64,000 nucleotides of DNA, from assembly GCA_963788085.1 (NCBI GenBank), contig CAWBFS010000009.1, positions 236,326 to 300,325 on the forward strand. The letters run 5' to 3'. The stretch comes from AP-15 sp963788085 (GTDB lineage Bacteria > Pseudomonadota > Alphaproteobacteria > ATCC43930 > CGMCC-115725). The position numbers and the translations under genes are program-made. The notes beneath the pieces are model-generated. The model ran no database searches, was not told the origin of the DNA, and saw nothing but the letters and a program-made list of their open reading frames with translations. Positions 56,126 through 64,000 of the stretch are shown here, in pieces. The first letter of the stretch is position 1. Every line of letters begins with the position of its first letter.

Positions 56126-57586
56126 TCAGAACGAGCCGAATGCGGAGCCGAGCGCGATCACTGCGGCGAGCGCGATGATCGGGCCGACAATGGCGGCCAT
56201 CACGATGTCGAAATAGCTCTCGCGGTGGGTTGAACCGCACACGGCAAGCAGAGTCACGACCGCGCCGTTTTGCGGCAGACTGTCGAGCGTCCCGGCGCTC
56301 ATTACGGCTATCCGATGCAGCAGCGCCGGATCGATGCCTTGCTGAGTGGCAATGCGCATAAAGGTCGCACCCAACGCATCCAGCGCGATGGTAAGCCCAC
56401 CCGAAGCGGAGCCGGTGATAGCCGAAAGCAAATTCGTGGCGACGGCAAGCGAGACGAGGGGCCCGCCTTCGATCGACAGCACCCAGTCACGCACAATGGC
56501 GAAGGCCGGTACGTCGGCGACGACGGCGCCAAAACCGACCAGGCTGCTGACGCTGAGCACCGGCAATACCGATGCGTTGGCGCCGGAATCCATGGTATCG
56601 CGCAGCCGCGGCAGTCGCCGCCGGTTGGCGGCAATAACGGTCGCAATCGCGGCCCCCAGCGCGGACACCACCGCCCACACGCCGCCGACGGCGGAGAGCG
56701 AGGTCGCACCCCACCGCTCCTCAGCGAGAAACGAAACATCAAGCCTCGGCAGGACGACGAGCGACATCAGGACATTGACGACGATCACCACGAAAAGCGG
56801 CGCTATCGCCAGAACGATCGGTGGCAATTCGCCGCTATGACCGCCGCGGTGGACCTCCGGCGGGTCGAACTCGCGTGCGATGGTGGCGCGCTCGCGTACA
56901 TTCTGGTCTTCCGCCGCCGCATCGGCGGACGGCGTGGGAATGACAACCCCAAAACCTTCGCCTTTACGGTGGGCGCCGGTTTCGGCGCGGCGCAACCACC
57001 CCAAGCCGAAGGCCAGCATGATAGCGGCCGCTATAATGCCGAGACCCGGCGCCGCCAACGGCGTGGTGCCGAAGAACGGCATCGGGATCGCATTTTGGAT
57101 CGCCGGCGTGCCCGGCAGCGCCGACATGGTGAAGGTCATGGTGCCCAAAGCGATTGCCGCGGGAACTAGGCGATTGGGAATGTTCGCCGTGCGGAATACG
57201 GCCTGCGCCATCGGCACGAGCACAAAGAACGCAACGAACAGGCTGACGCCGCCATAGGTGACGAGCGCACCGGCGAGCACGACCGTGAGAGTTGCCCGGC
57301 TCGGCCCCAGCTTCTTCGTCATGAAATCGGCGATCGCCGTCACCGAGCCGCTATCTTCCATCAGCTTTCCGAACAGCGCGCCCAACAGGAAGATCGGGAA
57401 GAACTGCGCGACAAAGCGCGCCGCGCTGTCCATGAAAATCTGCGTCCAATAGGGAACCAGCCGGCCGCCGGCGAAAGCGGCGACCAAAATCGACGCCGCC
57501 GGGGCGAGCAGCAGGATGCTCCAGCCCCTGAACGCCAACCAGACGAGCAGCGCGAGGGCCAGTAGGATGCCGAGAAGCCCCACCAC
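56126..57586 (-). CDS. GntP-family permease (probably 3-hydroxybutyrate)
   Basis: 486 residues, intact, start GTG 57586. About 12 helices with the same blocks as the gene at 45074: ARFVAQFFPIFLLGALFGKL, MEDSGSVTAIADFMTKKLGP, PGTPAIQNAIPMPFFGTTPL, ASVLPVLSVSSLVGFGAVVA, AITGSASGGLTIALDALGAT and TLDSLPQNGAVVTLLAVCGS. Starts 24 bases after the patatin-DUF3734 stop on the same strand, so they form an operon. It likely carries hydroxybutyrate for the nearby bdhA. Confidence 0.88.
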   Translation of the reverse strand: MVGLLGILLALALLVWLAFRGWSILLLAPAASILVAAFAGGRLVPYWTQIFMDSAARFVAQFFPIFLLGALFGKLMEDSGSVTAIADFMTKKLGPSRATLTVVLAGALVTYGGVSLFVAFFVLVPMAQAVFRTANIPNRLVPAAIALGTMTFTMSALPGTPAIQNAIPMPFFGTTPLAAPGLGIIAAAIMLAFGLGWLRRAETGAHRKGEGFGVVIPTPSADAAAEDQNVRERATIAREFDPPEVHRGGHSGELPPIVLAIAPLFVVIVVNVLMSLVVLPRLDVSFLAEERWGATSLSAVGGVWAVVSALGAAIATVIAANRRRLPRLRDTMDSGANASVLPVLSVSSLVGFGAVVADVPAFAIVRDWVLSIEGGPLVSLAVATNLLSAITGSASGGLTIALDALGATFMRIATQQGIDPALLHRIAVMSAGTLDSLPQNGAVVTLLAVCGSTHRESYFDIVMAAIVGPIIALAAVIALGSAFGSF

Positions 57587-57610
57587 GTCACACGCTCGCG
57601 CCGCAGCACG

Positions 57611-58702
57611 TCATCGGGCCTCATCCTTGATGGCTGATCCCCGCTCGGCCCCTTCCGGCAGATGCGCCGGTTTGAGGCTTTCGTCGAAAATCCAGGAAAG
57701 GTCCAGCGTATTGCGAATGCCGAGGTCCTCGTAATGCTGCGAAAGCCAGTCCTGCGCGGTTTTCCTACCGCGATCCCGGAGATGCGTGAGAAAGGCCCAT
57801 TCGGCATTGAGCTTGCTGGAAACGCCGAGCCCGAGCATCGTCTTCTCGTCGTAGATCGCATGGATATGCACGTCGCGGAAGCGCTCGCGCTCGAGGTTCT
57901 CGTAGTGGATGATTTCCCACAAGAAGGCGAGCGAACGCAGCTCCTTGAGCAGGCTTGTATTGAATGTAATCTCGTTCAACCGGTTCTGGATTTCCCGGGC
58001 TGATTGCGGAACATCCGGGCGGTAAAACGGGTTGATCTGGATCACGACGATGTCACCGGCAGCGCATTCGTCGACGAGCGGAAAGAGGGCTGGATTGCCC
58101 ATGTAACCACCGTCCCAGTAGGCCTCTCCGTCGATTTCCACGGCTTTGAAGACAAACGGCAGGCACGCCGACGCCATGACGCTGTCGAGCTGGATCCCGG
58201 GTTGCCGGAAAATCTTGGGCTTGCCGGTGCGGACATTGGTTGCGGTCAAAAATAATTTGACCCCGTCCGGATCGTTGACGCTGTCGAAGTCGACGCAGCG
58301 GGCGAGGACGTCGCGCAACGGATTTAAATTCATAGGATTGAGGTCATAGGGCGAAAGAATGCGCGAAAGGTGATCCATGAAAATATAAGTCGGCGATGTG
58401 TCCAGGCTCCAATTCCCCATGAAGATATCGAAAATCGACCGTCGGATCGGGCTGTATTGAGCCGCGGCGCTCATAGCCGACCAGAATTTCTCGAGGCATT
58501 TCCGTGCTTCGGCAGGGCCGCCGCGCGCCAAGCCGTCGGCGAGAGCGACGGCGTTCATCGCGCCGGCGCTGGTGCCGCTGACGGCTGCAATGTGAAGCCG
58601 TTCGTCCTCAAGGAGCTGGTCGAGCACACCCCAGGTGAAAGCACCGTGGGAGCCGCCGCCCTGCAGAGCGAGTTTGATCGTCTTTTTAGGCTGCCTATCC
58701 AC
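57611..58702 (-). CDS. patatin-like phospholipase with DUF3734 (PHB-associated)
   Basis: 363 residues. The patatin core has KLALQGGGSHGAFTWGVLDQ (oxyanion hole), AVSGTSAGAMNAVALADGLA (nucleophile Ser in G-x-S-x-G) and YWDGGYMGNPALFPLVDECA (catalytic Asp). The C-terminal third, from VIQINPFYRPDVPQSAREIQ through HAIYDEKTMLGLGVSSKLNA, is DUF3734. Proteins with this architecture are commonly encoded beside bdhA in alphaproteobacteria and are assumed to act in PHB or hydroxybutyrate metabolism. Cytoplasmic. Confidence 0.9.
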   Translation of the reverse strand: MDRQPKKTIKLALQGGGSHGAFTWGVLDQLLEDERLHIAAVSGTSAGAMNAVALADGLARGGPAEARKCLEKFWSAMSAAAQYSPIRRSIFDIFMGNWSLDTSPTYIFMDHLSRILSPYDLNPMNLNPLRDVLARCVDFDSVNDPDGVKLFLTATNVRTGKPKIFRQPGIQLDSVMASACLPFVFKAVEIDGEAYWDGGYMGNPALFPLVDECAAGDIVVIQINPFYRPDVPQSAREIQNRLNEITFNTSLLKELRSLAFLWEIIHYENLERERFRDVHIHAIYDEKTMLGLGVSSKLNAEWAFLTHLRDRGRKTAQDWLSQHYEDLGIRNTLDLSWIFDESLKPAHLPEGAERGSAIKDEAR

Positions 58703-59000
58703 CTAACATCTCCCGGATTCCAGCTTTGGTCGGTGATAGTAGCCCCATCCCCCGGCTCTTCTTGCCGCGCTCTCGATCGGCACCCGGTCGAACTCGCGCA
58801 GCCTAGCGAGACCGCATGCGGTTGTCTTGGTTTAGGAGTCCCAGGACTATGCTGGACGTCCCAATCAAAACTCGTACCCGTGTCGACAACGCATGATAAG
58901 GTAGAATTGGATTGACGACCAATCATCTTACCCGCATCAATAGCTCACCCGCCGCTGTGGGGTGCGTTGTCCGCCAGCCGACCGCATCGGAACTCGGACG

Positions 59001-59495
59001 ATGAAATCACTCAATGCGATCTTGCCGCGCCTAATCCTCTATTTGGCGCTCGCCATGATCGCCGCCGGCATAATCATGCGTGGTGTTGGAGTGGCAGAGT
59101 TCCAGCGCATCTGGGATAACCTGCTCGCACGCCCAGGCGGTTCTCTCGCGTTCCGTTTTCTATTGCAGCCCGCGATGTCGACGATTTTTGCGGTCCGCGA
59201 CGGCATCAAGGACGCCCGTAAGGGGCGCTCGCCTTATTTCTGGACCGTTTTGTCCGACCCCAACGAGCGCCGCGTGCGATTGCGCGAAGGGGTCGCCGCG
59301 ACGGGCAAGATCATTCTTCTCGGCATCTTAATTGACGGGCTTTACCAGGCCATCGAGTTCAAGGCCTTTTACCCGGTCGAAGCGCTGAAAGTCGCGCTCC
59401 TCCTGGCGTTCATCCCATATCTGCTGATCCGTGGTCCGGTCACGCGCATTGCACGCCGATGGCGACGCCATGCCGCTGCGGGCGAAACTCAGTGA
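59001..59495 (+). CDS. small inner-membrane protein
   Basis: 164 residues from ATG 59001 (MKSLNAILPRLILYLALAMI). One N-terminal helix, then a middle domain (WDNLLARPGGSLAFRFLLQP, GRSPYFWTVLSDPNERRVRL) and two C-terminal helices (TGKIILLGILIDGLYQAIEF, ALLLAFIPYLLIRGPVTRIA). Seen with DUF202-type genes in other genomes; the function is unknown. The next gene starts ten bases later. Confidence 0.65.
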   Translation: MKSLNAILPRLILYLALAMIAAGIIMRGVGVAEFQRIWDNLLARPGGSLAFRFLLQPAMSTIFAVRDGIKDARKGRSPYFWTVLSDPNERRVRLREGVAATGKIILLGILIDGLYQAIEFKAFYPVEALKVALLLAFIPYLLIRGPVTRIARRWRRHAAAGETQ

Positions 59496-59505
59496 GCCCA
59501 AAGCA

Positions 59506-59958
59506 ATGACAATGGGAGAGCAAGAGGCCCCAACCAACGGCACCGGCCGGTTCGCGGTCAGGGCAACTTCCGACAGCCACTTTGCTTGGCTGCGCACCCG
59601 GATGGCCGTCGAACGCACGCTGATGGCATGGCCGCGTACGGCGACAGCGCTGATCGGCTTCGGTTTCACGATCGATCAGTTTTTCGAGGGCCTTCCGACG
59701 CTCGAGAGCGTCGCTCCCATCATGCGCTCACCAATGCCCCGGTACCTCGGTCTGGCGCTGATTGGGGCCGGCGTGCTGGCCCTGGTGATTTCCCTTTGGG
59801 AATACCGCTGGATCCTCAACTACCTCTCGGGCCCGCAATTCGAGCCAGTCGCCGGAGTGCGCGAGGGCGGGCTGCGGACGCCGCTCTTCGTCTTAGCGAT
59901 CGTCCTCGTATTCATCGGGCTGTTTGCATTCGGCGCAGTGCTGGCGCGCGCAGTTTAG
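59506..59958 (+). CDS. DUF202/YidH-type membrane protein
   Basis: 150 residues from ATG 59506, preferred over the longer frame to 59431. HFAWLRTRMAVERTLMAWPR, RTATALIGFGFTIDQFFEG, LGLALIGAGVLALVISLWEY and LFVLAIVLVFIGLFAFGAVL are the conserved DUF202 segments with three to four helices. Role unknown. In an operon with the preceding membrane protein. Confidence 0.8.
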   Translation: MTMGEQEAPTNGTGRFAVRATSDSHFAWLRTRMAVERTLMAWPRTATALIGFGFTIDQFFEGLPTLESVAPIMRSPMPRYLGLALIGAGVLALVISLWEYRWILNYLSGPQFEPVAGVREGGLRTPLFVLAIVLVFIGLFAFGAVLARAV

Positions 59959-59996
59959 GGGGGAGACACAAGAGCGCAATGGCGCGGAGGGCGATC

Positions 59997-60197
59997 ATGT
60001 TTGAACTCGTGATCTGTCCCACCGGGCAACACGTCGTACCGGCCACCGGGACGTTCAGCTTGCCAACAGCGGATCGCTTGGCCCACGCGGTAAGTCACAA
60101 CCCGGTCAAAGGCGTCAAGCGCCTCCGCTGCGATCACCTCACTGCATGGCGGTCGTATTGTACCAAACAAACGTGGGCGACCATAACATCGTTGTAG
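59997..60197 (+). CDS. possible small protein
   Basis: 66 residues from ATG 59997 (MFELVICPTGQHVVPATGTF), GC-rich codon third positions. No ribosome binding site of note and no recognised family. Confidence 0.3.
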   Translation: MFELVICPTGQHVVPATGTFSLPTADRLAHAVSHNPVKGVKRLRCDHLTAWRSYCTKQTWATITSL

Positions 60198-60304
60198 TCG
60201 CCCTGACCACTCTTGCCCTTGTGCTTCTCGGCGCAGTGGGTGCGAAAGTGCATAGGTATTTGAGTTTTCGTCGGCTCGTTCGAAAGGGTCTCGTCGCAGG
60301 TTGA
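60146..60304 (+). CDS. possible small membrane protein
   Basis: 52 residues from ATG 60146. MAVVLYQTNVGDHNIVVVAL continues into one clear membrane helix (TTLALVLLGAVGAKVHRYL) and a basic tail (SFRRLVRKGLVAG). It overlaps the preceding small frame and lies antisense to the sulfatase remnant, so it may be fortuitous. Confidence 0.3.
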   Translation: MAVVLYQTNVGDHNIVVVALTTLALVLLGAVGAKVHRYLSFRRLVRKGLVAG

Positions 60305-61002
60305 ACATCTTCGGAGCCCTCAGCTTCACGAACGGCTCGAACCGGCACATCGGTTGTTTTGAACGTTGCTCCATGAGCACCATTTTCCAGTCGCCCATCC
60401 GTACGGCCAAGATGTCGCCGTCATCGCTGACATAGAAGAAGGACTTCCTCGGACTTTCGGTCACCTCGCCGGACAAGTAGGGCAACAAGTTGACGCCGTC
60501 GATATGCACCTTATAGGTCAAATCCGACCTTATGGCCTTGGAGGAGCTTCTCCTTGATGTTCGCTTCTCCCGCGGCAGCGAGAAACGTTGGCAGCCCGTC
60601 CTGATGTGAGGCGATGTCGACGGATAACGGCGTCCACTACAACAGCTGGCCGGATGCGAGTACATGACTATCGTGTTGTCGGCGATACGCCGGTGGCGTA
60701 ACCCAACGGTTTCAGCAATTCGGCGATCGTTGGGTCTTCCGCCCTAATACCGATATCGGCCCCCGGCATCCCAACCTTGGTCAGGCCCGTGCGGATCGGG
60801 TTCTGGCCGGTGATGAACGCGGAGCGGCCTGCGGTGCAGCTCTGCTGGCCGTAGTAGTCGGTGAAGGCCGCGCCTTCGTTGCCAATGCGATCGATGTTGG
60901 GGGGCCGATATCCCATCTGCCCTCGGCTATTGTAGCTGATGTTCCACCAACCGACATCGTCGCCCCAGAGGATAAGAATGTTTGGTTTGCTTGGTTCGCC
61001 AT
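60190..61002 (-). pseudogene. arylsulfatase remnant with internal deletions
   Basis: ATG 61002, a one-base shift, then PNILILWGDDVGWWNISYNS (metal site), GYRPPNIDRIGNEGAAFTDY and QQSCTAGRSAFITGQNPIRT with the formylglycine Cys. About 240 residues are then missing. IADNTIVMYS follows directly near 60690, another gap follows, and the C-terminal part (TYKVHIDGVNLLPYLSGEVT, RMGDWKMVLMEQRSKQPMCR, MFNLRRDPFERADENSNTY) ends near 60300. The enzyme is dead. It has been shortened by deletions, unlike the merely frameshifted genes elsewhere. Confidence 0.75.
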
Positions 61003-61338
61003 TTTAGGTTCCTCTTTAATTCATGTTGACGTGAAGATCTGGACGGCCTTCGCTTCAGCGCATCTGGATAGCAGCGGCTCCCCGGTCGCCGTGACCCCCG
61101 GATAGTGATTGGGAAATTCACGCTGCGCAAGACGCCCGCCTACGGCGAGAACAACCCTCGTTGGGCGTACGAGATCTGCCGCCCAAGCGGTAAATTATCT
61201 CGGATAAGGAGATGCGGCGCCAGCACAAATAAGAAAGCGTCTTAAGAGGAACCAATTGACCTAGATCATTTTTCTACAGACGGTGTGAGGCCATCCTCGG
61301 CTGGAAGGTTTTGGCGGGAGGGCAGAAATGAAGTTGCG
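61003..61338. other. gene-free region between sulfatase remnant and AraC gene
   Basis: No convincing gene. The stretch presumably contained the sulfatase promoter. Confidence 0.35.
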
Positions 61339-61539
61339 TCACCATCTTCCTGGACCCCCTGTGCATACCAGGAAGCCGTTCGGTCCACGCAGGAAGAGGT
61401 CCTCGTCGCGGCGCGAGCCGATTTCCATACGGAGCCGAGCCAAATCGACCCGTAAGCGAGCCAAGTCTTGTGTCGGCTGCTGCCAGAGGGTAGCGACCAT
61501 GACCGACCAAGCCAGCGCCCACCTCAGGAAGCAGATCAC
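61339..61539 (-). CDS. possible small membrane/coiled-coil protein
   Basis: 66 residues if started at GTG 61539: a hydrophobic N-terminus (VICFLRWALAWSVMVATLWQ) and a heptad-like stretch (DLARLRVDLARLRMEIGSRR). Divergent from the AraC gene. Weak support; no ribosome binding site identified. Confidence 0.3.
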   Translation of the reverse strand: MICFLRWALAWSVMVATLWQQPTQDLARLRVDLARLRMEIGSRRDEDLFLRGPNGFLVCTGGPGRW

Positions 61540-61578
61540 CAGCGCAGCAATGCTTCGGGCAGAAAGGCCCAGAAGGCC

Positions 61579-62874
61579 ATGACACTGGACTCTTTTTCTA
61601 CACAGTCTCTCCGGCAGCGGGATCAATTCGAAGCCTGGCGGGAGTGGTATCAGCCTGTCTTCGATGTCATATCGAAGCAGTCGACCGGCGACGAATTTCC
61701 TGCCGAAATTTATCTCTGGCGGATGGGTGGCTTGGCGGTAAGCCGAACCTTCGCCCCTTCCATCCATATCGTGCGCACGAAGCGCCATCTCAGGCGCGAT
61801 CCCGTCGACCACTGGGTCATCAGCTATTGTGCCCGGGGTGCACACCTCGCCAAGACGGCGGATACGGAGCTCGAAGTCCCCGCGAGAGTGCCGTACCTCT
61901 GGTCGCTGGGACAAGAATTTTTGCATGAGCGGACGCATATGGAGCGACTCCAATTCCTCATGCGGCGCGATGCATTCCGGGATATCGCGCCTCTGCTCGA
62001 TGCCGCTTGCGGGTCGGCGCTGGACACGCCTCTCGGACATCTGCTCGGCGACTACATGATGGCCCTGCATCGCCACCTGCCAGCCGTGACGGAGGCCGAT
62101 TTACCTCGACTTTCGAGCATTGTTGGCGCCATGGTCGTCGCCGTCGTTGCCCCGTCGGCCGAGCGCGCCGCCATCGCCAGGCGGCAAATTGATGTTGGCC
62201 GCAAGGAGCGAGTGCGGCAGGCCGTCCGCAGGCACCTGCGGACGCCGACCTTAGCGCCGAAGAACCTCAGCCGGCTTGTCGGAATGTCCCGTTCCAATCT
62301 CTATCGGCTGTTCGAAGACGCAGGCGGTGTGGCCCGATACATTCAACGCGAACGGCTGCTCGAAGCGCAGGCGGTTCTGTCCGACCCCGCGACCACCCAG
62401 TCGATCTCCGCAATTGCCGAGGACCTCTGCTTCGCAGATGCTTCGAGTTTCAGCCGGACTTTCAAACGAGAGTTCGGCCATAACCCCAGCGATGCGCGAT
62501 CGGCTGCACTGGCCGGGCTGGCGCCCTTCGCGGCGCCACGAAGCCGCGGACTATCGGATCGAGCGGACTTCGGCGAGTTCCTCCGCGGGAATTCTAGGTG
62601 CACAAAGCCAGCGGGCGGTGCCATACGAGGCATTGCGCTTCTCGCTGTTTTTGCTGTTTTCCCGGCGAATAATCAGCCATCGACGTCTCGATTCTCGGCG
62701 GAAATCCTGGGCCGCCGACGGTTCGGCGAATCAAAGAACAGCCAGGTTCTCGCTATTCTTTCGCTGTTTTCCGCTGTTCTTGTGGAAGAAATCAAGCGTT
62801 GCGAAGGTGGCACTCCGCCGGGAACAGTTTCAGTCCGAGTACGATGCATACACCTATTTATAACGATATCATAA
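61579..62874 (+). CDS. AraC-family transcriptional regulator with abnormal C-terminal extension
   Basis: 431 residues from ATG 61579. Residues 1-220 are an AraC-binding-like effector domain (FEAWREWYQPVFDVISKQST, DHWVISYCARGAHLAKT). About 225-325 is the double helix-turn-helix (LAPKNLSRLVGMSRSNLYRL, SISAIAEDLCFADASSFSRT, FKREFGHNPSDAR). The family normally ends about here. The remaining 100 residues read through GC-poor repeat-like DNA (ALLAVFAVFPANNQPSTSRF, LSLFSAVLVEEIKRCEGGTP), suggesting loss of the native stop. Targets unknown; the sulfatase remnant upstream may once have been one. Confidence 0.8.
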   Translation: MTLDSFSTQSLRQRDQFEAWREWYQPVFDVISKQSTGDEFPAEIYLWRMGGLAVSRTFAPSIHIVRTKRHLRRDPVDHWVISYCARGAHLAKTADTELEVPARVPYLWSLGQEFLHERTHMERLQFLMRRDAFRDIAPLLDAACGSALDTPLGHLLGDYMMALHRHLPAVTEADLPRLSSIVGAMVVAVVAPSAERAAIARRQIDVGRKERVRQAVRRHLRTPTLAPKNLSRLVGMSRSNLYRLFEDAGGVARYIQRERLLEAQAVLSDPATTQSISAIAEDLCFADASSFSRTFKREFGHNPSDARSAALAGLAPFAAPRSRGLSDRADFGEFLRGNSRCTKPAGGAIRGIALLAVFAVFPANNQPSTSRFSAEILGRRRFGESKNSQVLAILSLFSAVLVEEIKRCEGGTPPGTVSVRVRCIHLFITIS

Positions 62875-63093
62875 GGCAACGCTTTTTGTCAATTTGATAA
62901 ACGTTTTTGGCACGAACCCGGGTCTCGGCCCATACATTGAGCGGCCGAGCCGAGTAGGCCGACGGCGAAGGTGCCACGGAAAGCGGCTAAGATTGGGACG
63001 CCCGGTATCGTCGCGGGATTCCAGGCTCATCTCAGGCGCTGCCGATATTGCTACACTGCGCTGCGACATGAGGAGCCTAGGAGTGCGACGGCT

Positions 63094-63450
63094 ATGATCA
63101 TCAAGAGTGCAATGACCTTGGCCTTTGCGGCCGCGTGCGTGGCGACGATCGCGACCACCCCGGCGGCTGAGGCGGCCCGGCAGTCCGTTGTGGTGAAGCA
63201 TCCCCCGATTGCCAACTCAGGCGACGTATCGGCGTCCTGGTCTGCGCGCCAGAACGTGGTCGACAGCAAACATTACGAGCGGCTGCTGGAGACAAATCAC
63301 GCTTTCCGCCAGACGCGGATGCGAAAAGAGTGCGGCCCGATCACCGATCCGCAACTCCGCGAAAGCTGCCTTGCGAGCTTCAATCAGGCTGAGCCGTACG
63401 TTGGTGCGTCGACAGCGCCGCGGCACTACCGGAGCAATGCCGGTCGTTAA
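63094..63450 (+). CDS. small exported protein upstream of the RiPP precursor
   Basis: 118 residues from ATG 63094, AGGAG ten bases upstream. Signal peptide MIIKSAMTLAFAAACVATIA, cleavage near AEAA. The mature part has one Cys pair (KECGPITDPQLRESCLASF). No family recognised. It ends 140 bases before the GrrA-type precursor on the same strand and may or may not belong to that cluster. Confidence 0.55.
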   Translation: MIIKSAMTLAFAAACVATIATTPAAEAARQSVVVKHPPIANSGDVSASWSARQNVVDSKHYERLLETNHAFRQTRMRKECGPITDPQLRESCLASFNQAEPYVGASTAPRHYRSNAGR

Positions 63451-63590
63451 AGTGTCGGCGCGACTGTAGGAGAGCACTGGCGGAAGATCTTCGAGCGCCC
63501 GCGGTTGCTGGCGCCGGAGATCTACTGGCGGAGCGCAAACATCTGCTTTGACGAAGTGTCTCACGCGATAGTCGATCATGAGGGATAGTG

Positions 63591-63926
63591 ATGTCGCTGC
63601 GTGAAAAATACCTCAAGCTTCTGTCTGAGATCATCCCCGTCGGAGCAATCGGCGCCTCTTTGTTGCTCGGCTCGACAGCGCCGAGCGCCGCCAACGACCA
63701 TCCTAACGGCTCGAAAACTTCGGCCTCGGACGAAGCCCGGGTCTCCGAACGGCTCGCCGCCATTCGGGAGGCCGTGTCCGCCGTGGCCAAACCCGAGAGC
63801 GAGGCGAAGCCCGCCGACGGAAATCTCCAGCTCGCCTGGGGAAATCGGTGGGGCAACTGGGGGTGGCGTCGAAGCCCGCGTTGGGGTCGGGGTCGGCCGT
63901 GGAACAACTGGTGGCGTAATTGGTAA
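63591..63926 (+). CDS. grrA: GrrA/OscA-type cyclophane RiPP precursor
   Basis: 111 residues from ATG 63591, with AGGGA five bases upstream. The leader SLREKYLKLLSEIIPVGAIG then ASLLLGSTAPSAA is the diagnostic start of the GrrA family (radical-SAM-associated Gly-rich repeat proteins). RVSERLAAIREAVSAVAKP continues the leader. The core (about 79-111) holds nine Trp, including four W-x-N triads (W83-N85, W87-N89, W104-N106, W108-N110), candidate sites for three-residue cyclophane cross-links. The following gene is the start of a GrrM-like maturase. Signal-like hydrophobic stretch (15-34) suggests export. Confidence 0.85.
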   Translation: MSLREKYLKLLSEIIPVGAIGASLLLGSTAPSAANDHPNGSKTSASDEARVSERLAAIREAVSAVAKPESEAKPADGNLQLAWGNRWGNWGWRRSPRWGRGRPWNNWWRNW

Positions 63927-63963
63927 GCGCGGAACTGAGCCGAGGGAAGGGGCGAGGTGCCTC

Positions 63964-64000
63964 ATGCCCAGAGTAGAATTGCTGGTCGTCCAGCCTACCC
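63964..64000 (+). CDS. grrM: GrrM-type radical SAM maturase, first 12 codons (runs off window)
   Basis: ATG 63964, with GAGG six bases before, opens MPRVELLVVQPT. GrrM proteins begin with a very similar I/V-E-L-L-V-x-Q-P-T stretch that runs straight into the CxxxCxxC iron-sulfur motif; that motif would fall just beyond the window end. Its position 38 bases after the GrrA stop supports the call. Only 12 residues are visible. Confidence 0.65.
   Translation, partial: MPRVELLVVQPT

Overview
The window looks like about 64 kb of a high-GC alphaproteobacterium, probably a soil or freshwater Rhizobiales/Rhodospirillales-type lineage. The basis is the GC-rich codon use, an NDUFS4-like complex I subunit, a DUF1269/OmpA pair, IalB- and Rap1a-type secreted proteins, a DUF3734 patatin next to 3-hydroxybutyrate genes, and a GrrA/OscA-type RiPP precursor. 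The genus cannot be fixed from sequence alone. Two other features stand out: many otherwise conserved genes carry single-base frameshifts, and there are several decayed insertion sequences.

Layout. 0-3 kb, minus strand: a FecR/DUF6600 exported protein (frameshifted), a threonine-aldolase-type PLP enzyme and a bacterial PH-domain membrane protein. 3-7 kb: cobalamin genes (CbiG-CobJ fusion, CobM; both frameshifted), then a class III nucleotidyl cyclase that overlaps the end of cobM. 7-10 kb: an unrecognised 515-residue protein paired with an amidohydrolase, and a DUF5681 remnant. 10-20 kb: an AbiEii-like nucleotidyltransferase pair, a small secreted protein, a DUF2382 stress protein, two MFS transporters, a DUF1800/DUF1501 pair and an acyl-CoA-dehydrogenase-fold enzyme. 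20-28 kb: an accessory island with a lipocalin/nitrobindin-like protein, a degenerate IS21 element, an IS256 transposase, an AT-richer orphan gene, and a 204-nt C-terminal fragment of a second acyl-CoA dehydrogenase at its far edge.

28-40 kb: DUF1269 and OmpA-like envelope genes, a lipoprotein, a second amidohydrolase, nucleotide-sugar genes for surface polysaccharide (dTDP-glucose dehydratase, WecC, WecB, a UDP-sugar epimerase), tRNA-Arg, tRNA-Pro and tRNA-Lys, the complex I accessory subunit and an ECF sigma factor. 40-44 kb: a truncated DUF4396 gene fused at a deletion junction to a truncated IS1634-like transposase. That transposase has been broken three times by 23-bp palindromic inserts. 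Spondin-domain and other fragments follow. 44-58.7 kb: a 3-hydroxybutyrate module (BdhA, two GntP permeases, patatin-DUF3734) interrupted by a ferric-reductase-like oxidoreductase and a complete heme-copper oxidase operon (CtaG, CopD-like, CoxB, fused CoxA/CoxC, a small fourth subunit). A short GntP fragment lies at the far edge of that insert.

58.7-64 kb: DUF202-type membrane proteins, a gutted sulfatase, an AraC regulator whose reading frame runs into repeat DNA, a small secreted protein and, at the very end, a GrrA-type cyclophane RiPP precursor followed by the first codons of its GrrM-type radical SAM maturase. This cut-off RiPP cluster is the most distinctive biosynthetic system here. 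The triple 23-bp palindrome insertion is the most unusual DNA structure.
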